Source: Lachnospiraceae bacterium C1.1
GTDB taxonomy: Bacteria; Bacillota; Clostridia; Lachnospirales; Lachnospiraceae
Direction: 5' to 3'
DNA: 64,000 bases
Assembly (NCBI GenBank): GCA_030434875.1
Contig: JAUISW010000001.1
Location: 3,672,001-3,736,000, forward strand
Under the pieces are notes generated by a model. The model did not search any database. It was not told where the DNA came from and worked only from the letters and a program-made list of their open reading frames with translations. This document shows, piece by piece, positions 16,554 to 24,500 of the stretch (position 1 is its first letter; every line of letters starts with the position of its first letter). A program made the position numbers and the translations under genes.

Positions 16554-17141
16554 ATGAAAAGAAGATTAAAGATATCGTACAATTCACCGGCAGTATTGAC
16601 TTTTGTTCTGATCTGTTTATCTGTGCTTGTGATCAACATCCTGACCATGGGGCAGGTGATTCCGTTTCTGTTCACTACATATCATTCATCGCTGGCAAAT
16701 CCGCTGACTTATATCCGATTTTTTACACATGTGCTGGGGCATATCGGATGGTCGCATCTCATAAATAATGCATCATTTATTTTACTCCTTGGACCTATGC
16801 TGGAAGAAAAATACGGATCGGCTACTATTATAAAGACCATAGTGATAACCGCAGTTGTCACCGGGATAGTGAATTATATTTTTTTCCCGAATGTTGGCTT
16901 GTGTGGTGCCAGCGGAATAGTTTTCGCATTTATCATAATGGCATCTTTCACGGGATTTAATTCGGGCGAAATACCGCTCACATTTATTCTTGTAGCCGTC
17001 ATATATATCGGTCAGCAGGTGGTCGAGGGAATAACGGTAAGCGATAATATCTCGAATCTTGCACATATTATAGGCGGTGCAGTGGGGGCACTTCTTGGCT
17101 ATTGCCTGAATAAAAAACCGAGATATTCCCAATACAAATAA
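16554..17141 (+). CDS. Rhomboid family intramembrane serine protease
   Basis: A 195-residue protein with six predicted membrane helices. The catalytic dyad is S120 in CGASGIVF (GxSG motif) and H171 in NLAHIIGGAVGALLG. The upstream HIGWSHLINNASF supplies the conserved HxxxN of helix 2 that stabilises the oxyanion. Such enzymes cleave membrane proteins within or next to the bilayer; the target is unknown. AGGGGAG precedes the ATG. Two short genes follow closely on the same strand (24 bp to the next), suggesting a small operon. Confidence 0.92.
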   Translation: MKRRLKISYNSPAVLTFVLICLSVLVINILTMGQVIPFLFTTYHSSLANPLTYIRFFTHVLGHIGWSHLINNASFILLLGPMLEEKYGSATIIKTIVITAVVTGIVNYIFFPNVGLCGASGIVFAFIIMASFTGFNSGEIPLTFILVAVIYIGQQVVEGITVSDNISNLAHIIGGAVGALLGYCLNKKPRYSQYK

Positions 17142-17164
17142 GATAAGAAAGTGAGCAGTATCAT

Positions 17165-17359
17165 ATGTGGAAAATCAAGCATATCTTTGACGGCGAATAT
17201 GGCTGTGAAGAACCGGCAGCTGGACAGAAGCCTAAGGTTTCAGTCACTCTTATAAATGAAGCCGGAGATAAAAAATTAATTTCCGTTGAGGATGAATGGC
17301 TTTTGGAAAAAGGCCTGGATGAAGGTTCGGTATGGCCGGAGGACGATATTGATAAATAA
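17165..17359 (+). CDS. Small conserved hypothetical protein
   Basis: A 64-residue acidic protein beginning MWKIKHIFDGEYGCEE and ending in a Trp-Pro-Glu-Asp tail. I recall similar small cytoplasmic proteins in other clostridia, but no function is known to me. Its last 11 bases overlap the proposed TTG start of the SGNH hydrolase, so the two are likely co-translated. Confidence 0.65.
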   Translation: MWKIKHIFDGEYGCEEPAAGQKPKVSVTLINEAGDKKLISVEDEWLLEKGLDEGSVWPEDDIDK

Positions 17360-18551
17360 AGCTCAGCTAAAAATTAAAGGTTCTTTTATAATGCTTCTTT
17401 TTACAATTTTAATTTTTACAGGTTGTTCTGCGGGAGAAAAAACTGTTGCGGACAGGAGTGAAATACAGTCATCTAAACCAGAGCTTTCGGGAGAAACGGA
17501 AGAATCAGAAACAATGGAAACAGGAACAGAAGAATCGGAAACGGAAGATATAAAAGAAGCAAATAATGGATCAAAAAGGGTTGAAAGCGAAGAAGAGCTT
17601 TTTTATAAAAAGCTTGCAGAGGGCGAAGCTGTAAATATCTTAATAGTTGGTGATTCAATAGGTTTAGGCTCGGGAGCTTCGGGAACAGAAGAAAGATGGA
17701 CAGTTCTTTTATCAGAATATTTGAAAGAAAAATATGGCTCAGAGGTGACTTTGACAAATCTTTCAATGGGTGGAAATTCGTCATATGCAGGATATGTCCG
17801 GACAATGACGCTCGATGATGATATAGAGTATGATGCGGCTATAATCTGTTATGGTCATAACGACAGCAAAAAGACCTTCAGTCTTCATTATGAATCAATT
17901 ATCAGGGCGCTCAGATATAAATATCCCGCGGCTTCGCTCATATCAATCCTCGAATCAAGCCAGAAAGAATATAATGCCAAAATGCAGATGATAGAAGAAC
18001 TTGCAGAACATTATGAAATCCCTCTGGCAGATACCATAGCACCTTTCCAAAACAGGCATGAAGAACTTACGGTAGATGATGTTCATCCAAATGACGCCGG
18101 ACACAGGATATATGCCGAAACAGTTGAAAACGTTATCGATGAAAAAACAGAAAATCTGCCTTCATATCATTCGAAAAATATAGAGCCTGTTAACGAAGAG
18201 GTCAGTATTTTTGACAGCTTTAAATGGTATGGAGCAGATGAATTTGAGAGAAACGGAAACAGCTACAGCTTAAAAACAAATATAATCGGAAAGGTATTGG
18301 GATTAGATTACTCACTTTTTTCAGGCGATAACAACTGCAAAATCCTCGTTGATGGCAAAGAATTTGTCGAGCGTGAAATTTCTTTTGATTACGATTTCAA
18401 CGAAAGATTTATCGTAATCGTAAATGAGGACTGGAATGAAAATCCTTTTATTGTTAAGAATGAAATAGAAATAGTATTTTCGGATGACGAATCCGGAAGA
18501 GAACAGGCTGACGGATTTATGGGAATCGCTGTGAGCGGGATAAGGGAATAA
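17349..18551 (+). CDS. SGNH/GDSL-family lipoprotein esterase
   Basis: A lipoprotein of about 400 residues with lipobox IFTGCS near residue 24, then a Glu/Ser/Thr-rich linker. The SGNH catalytic domain follows: block I VGDSIGLGSG (Ser), GGNSS (Asn region), CYGHNDS (block III Asn), and VDDVHPNDAGH (Asp and His). Members deacylate glycans or lipids at the cell surface. A C-terminal domain of about 125 residues is beta-rich and unassigned. The TTG at 17349 is chosen because GGAGG sits 6 bases upstream and it overlaps the previous stop; the first internal ATG (17388) would leave a very short signal peptide. Start confidence is moderate. Confidence 0.82.
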   Translation: MINKAQLKIKGSFIMLLFTILIFTGCSAGEKTVADRSEIQSSKPELSGETEESETMETGTEESETEDIKEANNGSKRVESEEELFYKKLAEGEAVNILIVGDSIGLGSGASGTEERWTVLLSEYLKEKYGSEVTLTNLSMGGNSSYAGYVRTMTLDDDIEYDAAIICYGHNDSKKTFSLHYESIIRALRYKYPAASLISILESSQKEYNAKMQMIEELAEHYEIPLADTIAPFQNRHEELTVDDVHPNDAGHRIYAETVENVIDEKTENLPSYHSKNIEPVNEEVSIFDSFKWYGADEFERNGNSYSLKTNIIGKVLGLDYSLFSGDNNCKILVDGKEFVEREISFDYDFNERFIVIVNEDWNENPFIVKNEIEIVFSDDESGREQADGFMGIAVSGIRE

Positions 18552-18755
18552 GATTAAAAATCCTTAAAAAAGCTTTACAAATTTGTTAAATTAAGTTAAT
18601 ATTGCATCATATCTAATTAAGCGAACTATAATTGCTCGCTTTTATATATCCAGCTTTTTTTATTTTATTTTGCGTAGATATATAGAGGGGCAGATCGCTT
18701 AAATCAACTTTTTCATTACAAATATCCCAAATAAAACACAAAAGGAAAACTTACA

Positions 18756-19403
18756 ATGAATAGAAGACTAGTTAAAAAGACTGTATTAATGCTCACTACG
18801 ACAATGTTTTTTTCATCAGCTCCGGCCTTTATAAACGCAGAGGAAAAAGTGCAGGAGTGTTTGTATTTTAAAACGGATGAAGTATATGGAGCCGAATTAA
18901 ATGATAATTCCTCGACGTATCTGACCGCAAATGAGACAGGTAGTTTCATGGTCGATATGGGGAACGGAAAAACAGTTCAGCTCAGCGGAGAGCTTATGAG
19001 CAATGCATCAAATATACTTTTTGTGATGCTGAATCAGTACAGAGCTGCAAATATTGGAAATAATTATTGCCTTTCGCAGCTGAATGAGATTGATTCTCTG
19101 GCAGAAAGCAGGGCAGTAGAAATTGCTGTGAATTTTTCACATTTGAGACCGAATGCAAGTGATTCATGGCAGATAACAGTTCCGGAGGGAATGAGCATTT
19201 CAGCCAGGGCAGAGAACCTGGCTTATCTTATGGCTGATGGATCTGATCTGCAAATTGCCAATTCGCTAATGAGCATATGGCAAAATTCATATAGTCATAA
19301 TAAGGCAATGCTTAATCCCGCTTACAATTATGCTTCTGTGGCGGTATTTAAATCAGGCGGAAAATATTATGCAGTTCAGGAATTTTACAGGATAAATAAT
19401 TGA
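18756..19403 (+). CDS. Secreted CAP-domain protein (SCP/PR1-like)
   Basis: A 215-residue secreted protein. Residues 1-28 are a signal peptide ending SSAPAFINAEE. Residues 85-215 are a CAP domain: RAVEIAVNFSHLRPNA, ISARAENLAY, SIWQNSYSHNKAML and ASVAVFKSGGKYYAVQEF match the four CAP signatures, including the His and Glu of the cavity. Role outside the cell is unknown. The ATG is preceded by AAAGGAAA. It is followed by a 5'-truncated remnant rather than a normal neighbour. Confidence 0.88.
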   Translation: MNRRLVKKTVLMLTTTMFFSSAPAFINAEEKVQECLYFKTDEVYGAELNDNSSTYLTANETGSFMVDMGNGKTVQLSGELMSNASNILFVMLNQYRAANIGNNYCLSQLNEIDSLAESRAVEIAVNFSHLRPNASDSWQITVPEGMSISARAENLAYLMADGSDLQIANSLMSIWQNSYSHNKAMLNPAYNYASVAVFKSGGKYYAVQEFYRINN

Positions 19404-19436
19404 ATTTTTGATGGCAGAAAGCATTAAATAAAATAA

Positions 19437-19835
19437 AAAATTTCAAATTATTCTGATATTAAATATACAGTTGAAGGTTTGAAAGAAATTTCAAAATTTG
19501 ATCCTTTTGACGGGCTGGAAGTTACTTTCTCAGGCATAGCTCTGAATGGAACTGCAAACATCAGTGGAATGTCGACATCAGGACCGGCATCAGTACTCAG
19601 ATATTCGGCAGACCGCATGGATAGATTAAGCGAAGGTGACGTGATCACTATTACGATATCCGGTTACAATGGTGAGGATCCTGCTGCCACCTGTGCAGAA
19701 AACTTCGGTATGGTTCCGTCGACATTAACGAAAGAATACACGGTAGACGGGCTTGACAGCTATGTCAGCTCTTTAGCTGATATTTCGGACGAGAGCCTTG
19801 GCGAAATGCAGGCAGAAAGAGACGGCAGAAACTGA
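19437..19835 (+). pseudogene. 5'-truncated remnant of a beta-domain (zinc-ribbon-associated) protein
   Basis: An open frame from 19437 lacks any ATG/GTG start or ribosome binding site. It begins inside a domain: FDPFDGLEVTFSGIALNGTA, then LSEGDVITITISGYNG and TLTKEYTVDGLDSYVSSL. These motifs recur in Lachnospiraceae proteins that join a zinc ribbon and a membrane helix to repeated beta domains. Only the last one or two domains remain here. A strong terminator follows, so the original gene end is intact. The N-terminal part has been lost next to the CAP gene. Confidence 0.65.
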
Positions 19836-19849
19836 TAATGCTTATTGGC

Positions 19850-19884
19850 AGGAAAGATCCCCAAAGGGGTCTTTCCTGTTTTTT
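19850..19884 (+). terminator. Strong intrinsic terminator
   Basis: AGGAAAGATCCCC pairs with GGGGTCTTTCCT around AAA and is followed by TTTTTT. Confidence 0.9.
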
Positions 19885-19991
19885 ACTTTATAGGAAATTC
19901 CAATTTTTTGGACAACAAATCCTAACGTACGTTCGGACATTAAATTGAAATGAATAATGAAGGAATGCATGACAAACAGACGGTATGGAAA

Positions 19992-20165
19992 TTAAAAGAT
20001 GTAGAAACCATCTTCTCCAAAATCGTCATCAAGTTCGTCATCATTTAAGAAATAATCCAAATCCAAAAGTTCATCCTCGCTCATATTGCGAATGTCCTTG
20101 GGAGAAAAACCTTCTGGTGGGTTATCCATGTACTTTTTGCGCAGTTTCTCAATGTTTTGTTTCAT
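19992..20165 (-). CDS. Small ORF accompanying the IS91-type transposase
   Basis: A 57-residue acidic protein starting MKQNIEKLRKKYMDNPPEG, with repeated Asp/Leu motifs (SEDELLDLDYF) and an Asp-rich C-terminus. AGGAGG lies 8 bases upstream of its ATG at 20165, a strong sign that it is real. It starts 50 bases after the transposase stop on the same strand, so it is probably a second gene of the element. No function is known to me; it might modulate transposition. Confidence 0.72.
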   Translation of the reverse strand: MKQNIEKLRKKYMDNPPEGFSPKDIRNMSEDELLDLDYFLNDDELDDDFGEDGFYIF

Positions 20166-20215
20166 GTTGGTATCCTCCTGAAAGGATTATACCAAGTATA
20201 GTCGGATTAATAAAG

Positions 20216-21364
20216 TTATGCAGATGAACGCAATCCACGAGACTTGGACATGGCTTTCTCGTATAGTTCTTCAAGAGAAACGCGCTTATGATTAAAATAT
20301 AGTTCCAGGAACAGCATTGTTGAACCGCAATCGCATTTTAGAGGATCATATCCGAACGCGGAAAGCTGTGCAGTACGCCATTTATTGAAGCCACGAAGAA
20401 ATGAGTGCTTTTCTTTTGAAATGGCGCGGTTAAGATTTTTGTCAATGTCTCTGTGACGGGCATAAATACCACCATAACGTATCATCTTAAAGTGTTTTTC
20501 AGGTATATGCCGTATCAGACGTTCAATGAACTCGGTTGCAGGGATGGTTTCTTCTACATATTTGTCATCTTCGTGGCGGTTGTAGTGGAAAGTGACATAA
20601 TCACCGTCATATTTGTCAATACGTGAAGTTGCAATGACGGGTCTGCCAAGGTAACGTCCAATGTATTTAATTACGGTGGTAGGGTTGCATTTGTTGGGCT
20701 TGGCATAAACATAGAAGCCCTGTTTATTTTTGTCATAACAGGCAGCTTTGACTTTCTTAAAGGAAGAGCCAAGATAAGGTTCTAATTCATTTAAAAGTGC
20801 AGTTTGAAATGAACTGCGAAGAAGCTTGTAATTAAAATGAGTTACGTTTCGCCATTCGCCGTTGTCACTGTAACCGCCTTCAGATATTAGACAGTGAATA
20901 TGCGGATTCCATTTTAGATCACGTCCGAAAGTGTGCAGGACCATGATAAAACCGGGAGTGAAATTTTTTGATTTATTTATTTTGCGGAACATATGGGAAA
21001 TAACACTGTTAACAGCGTGGAACAAGCAATTTAGAAGAGTACGATCCTGTAAGAAGTAGATCCTTAAATCTTCTGCAATGGTAAAAACGCAATGTCTATG
21101 ATTGACCTTAATCAGCTTGAAGGACATGTTAGTGGTGCGTTCCATGGAATACTTATTTCCGCATGAAGGACAAAAGCGGCTGTGACAGCGAAAGGGAACA
21201 AATTTAAGTTTTCCGCAATCCGGGCATCCATACATGGCACCACCAAAGTCTGGATTGCCACAATTAATCATCTTGTCGATGTTTTCAATGACAGATGAGC
21301 GAGGTTTCATTGTGAAAATAATTGTTTCATAGTAGTCGGTAAAGATTTTTTGCAGTATGTTCAT
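20216..21364 (-). CDS. IS91 family transposase (Y1/Y2 HUH type)
   Basis: A 382-residue rolling-circle-type transposase. The N-terminus has a zinc-binding domain: YGCPDCGK and RFCPSCGNKYSMERT. The HUH metal site is NPHIHCLI, near residue 165. The C-terminal region contains VIKYIGRYLGRPVI, with tyrosine(s) of the nicking site and the conserved IGRYLGRP. The ATG at 21364 matches the family start (MNILQKIF); a longer GTG start at 21448 would run through the terminal hairpin. The protein is full length with no lesion. Confidence 0.92.
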   Translation of the reverse strand: MNILQKIFTDYYETIIFTMKPRSSVIENIDKMINCGNPDFGGAMYGCPDCGKLKFVPFRCHSRFCPSCGNKYSMERTTNMSFKLIKVNHRHCVFTIAEDLRIYFLQDRTLLNCLFHAVNSVISHMFRKINKSKNFTPGFIMVLHTFGRDLKWNPHIHCLISEGGYSDNGEWRNVTHFNYKLLRSSFQTALLNELEPYLGSSFKKVKAACYDKNKQGFYVYAKPNKCNPTTVIKYIGRYLGRPVIATSRIDKYDGDYVTFHYNRHEDDKYVEETIPATEFIERLIRHIPEKHFKMIRYGGIYARHRDIDKNLNRAISKEKHSFLRGFNKWRTAQLSAFGYDPLKCDCGSTMLFLELYFNHKRVSLEELYEKAMSKSRGLRSSA

Positions 21365-21394
21365 ATAACTATTATGAATGAAAATGGAGCAAAA

Positions 21395-21455
21395 GAAAAC
21401 CCCACCCCTCATGAGTGAGGGGCAGGGGAGTTGAAGTGCCGAAGGCACTTTTTTA
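21395..21455. repeat. Terminal hairpins of the IS91-type element
   Basis: CCCCTCA TGAG TGAGGGG and, immediately outward, AAGTGCCGAAGGCACTT form two hairpins upstream of the transposase. Such subterminal hairpins mark the processed ends of HUH elements. The exact boundary was not determined. Confidence 0.6.
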
Positions 21456-21563
21456 TAAAAAAACTTGAAATTTATCTGATTTTATCCGATATTTATTTTA
21501 TGGGATTTATTCATTGAAGATAATATAAACATTTCTATAAATTGATGACAGATCTGAGGGGAC

Positions 21564-24500
21564 ATGATGGGAAAATTTAACTTTGATGAACTGACAAGAT
21601 CAGCTTATGAAAGACAGGGGATAGCTTTTGCTATTTTTCAATATATTGATGATGAGATGCTGGCGCTCCTGGTATCTGACGGCTTATGCTGTATGCTGGA
21701 TACAGAACGAAGCAGACTTCTGGAATTCCTGAATGATGATTTCTTCGGAAAACGTGATACGGACGGGAAGAGCAATGTCCGTGACGAACTTGATGATTTC
21801 ATAAAAAACAGGAGTTCCTTTGACTATGTTTACAGGTTCTGGTCAGATGAAATAGAAGAAGCAAAGCTGATCCGTATGCAGGGGAGCCATTTTACGGCAG
21901 AGGACGGAACAGAACTCATTCAGATGCTATTTATAAATGAAGAAGGTCAGGCTGACGGGTTCAGCGGCAAAGAGCTGGAGGGCAGCAATTATTACGATCT
22001 GCTGACCGGACTTCCCAACATGTCTTATTTTATGCTCCTTGCTCCGATGCATTTCGAGGACATCAGGCAGCGGGGTGAAAATTTTGCCCTAATCTCCCTG
22101 AATCTGACGGGTATGAAGGGATTTAATGCCCGCTACGGCATGGAAGAGGGCGATCATCTGCTCGTAAACTTTGCGGATCTTTTAAGAAAAAAATTCAGCA
22201 ACAGAAACTGCTCCAGATTTGGAGAGGATCATTTCTACGTATTTACCCAAATGGATGGTCTGGATGAAAAGATAGATTCGCTTATCCAGGATATGAAAAC
22301 AATCAATGGCGGTCGTACTCTGCCTGTACGCGTCGGAATTTATAATAAATACGATGCAAATATTTCGCTGTCTACAGCCTGTGACAGGGCAAGAATGGCC
22401 TGTGACAGAAACAGGACAACCTATATTTCGCAGATCGTCTATTTCACTGAGGATATGGAACGCGAAATTCTCAAAAGGGAATATATAATCAAAAACTTTG
22501 AAGACGCTCTTGAAAAAAATTATATAACAGTTCATTATCAGCCGCAGTTCAGAGTGATCACGGGAAAACTCTGCGGAGCGGAGGCACTGGCGCGATGGGA
22601 CACTCCTGAATACGGTCTGCTCATGCCGGATGATTTTGTCCCGGTACTTGAGGAAAATAATCTGACCTATAAACTGGAGGAGTTTGTACTAGAGCAGATA
22701 TGCAGGGATTTTATAAGCTGCGGAGAACGCTGGCTGCAGCCGGTTCCGATCTCCTTTAATTTCTCGAGGTCGGATTTCCTTATGATGGATCCGGTGGAAA
22801 TGCTTAAAGAATTAGAAGAGCGGACCGATATGCCAAAGGGCTTTCTTCAGATAGAGATAACAGAAGAAATGCTCATTCAGGATCCTGAAAATATGGGAAG
22901 TATAATAAAAGGCCTTCATGAAAACGGGGTTCGTGTTATATTAGATGATTTTGGAGGCAAATATTTTTCCCTGAATGACTTGGGAGAGCTGCATTTTGAT
23001 GTGATAAAAATTGATATGCAGACAGTTAAGCGACTGAATGACAGGACAAAAATGATCGTAGAGTCCTTTGTTTCACTGGCAAAAGGGCTCGGAATCCATA
23101 TAATGGCAGAAAGTGTGGAAGATCAGGAGGAGGCCGATTACCTTAAACTGATCGGTTGTGAAATTGTTCAGGGATATTATTATGAGAAGCCGAAAAGTTT
23201 TGATGAGACTTTAGGAAGCCGCAAATATCAGAACATGCGGAGAGAAAATCTCGAGGAGAGAGCTTTTTATGAAGAGGTCGGAAAAGTCAATCTGATCTCA
23301 GAGCATGCAGGTTCACTGGTATTTTATAACGGATCGAAATTTGACGTTAAGTATAGAAACAAGCGTTATGTAGAAATGCTGAAAAAGGGTGGAAGCTCTT
23401 CACAGCAAATACTTCTCGATACGGTAAATTCCCTTGATACGCAGATAGGAAGAGACTTTAAGGAAGGTGCCGACAGAGCTGTGAGGACCGGCGGAAATGT
23501 GAAATATAACTTTACGCTCGGCAGCAGAAAATATTCTATAGAGACCTGGGACATCGCAGGATATTCGAAGGGACATATGCTGCGGGTATTTCTGCACGAT
23601 ATCACAGGAACGGATGAAGAAAGACTTAAGGGGAGCGATGAGGAGCTCCTTAAAACTGCTGCCCTTATTTATAATAAAGTCTATCTTTTTGATATGGAAA
23701 AAAATACTGTGCGAATGATCCGCACGGATGATTTTGTAGAGGAAGATGGCAGGGGCGAAAGAGCGATAAGTCATTTATTCTTAAATGACGATCATATAGA
23801 AAATGTTTACCCCGGAGACAGGGAACGTTATAGGAGATTCTTTGACAGGAATAATATCAGAGAACGTCTGGAAAAGAATGAAAAGAAAAGCTGTTTTGAT
23901 CTTTTCAGGATAAAAAACGGCAGGATTTACCGTTGGATATGGTTCCGCTTTGTTGCAGTTCCGGATACTGATATGAAAAAGGCAATGCTCTGTCTGAATG
24001 TTGTATCCGGTGATGATAAAGATGCTTTTGTGAATTTTATAAAGAGATTTGAGGGACTGCAGTTAGAAGAAAACGGCGGTGAAAAAAAGCAGTCTAAATT
24101 TTATAAAACTATCAATGATCCGGGATTTTTATGGAAATCCCTCATGGATGTGGGCGGCATAAGATTTTTCTGGAAAAATCAGGATAGGAGATTCTGCGGC
24201 GCGAGCAAATCTTTTCTTGATTATTTTGGGATGGAATCGTTTGATGAGATTGCGGGAAAGACTGATGCGGAGGTAGGCTGGCACCCGGATGACGAGCCCT
24301 ACAGATTAGACGAAGTAAATGTCATTGAGCACGGAGACATCATAATTAATTCTCCGGGAAAAATAGTTGTAAAAGGTGAGATAAAAAATATTCTTGCGAC
24401 TAAATATCCGCTTTATTCAGATGGAAAGATAATCGGACTTATCGGTTATTTCCTTGATGAAGATGTAATTATGAATTCAGATGCAGGGATCTATGGGTCA

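Noticed and set aside
19985..20227. An 80-codon plus-strand open frame rich in His and Asn
   Set aside because: It is the shadow of the 57-residue minus-strand gene, which has a perfect AGGAGG site and sensible composition.
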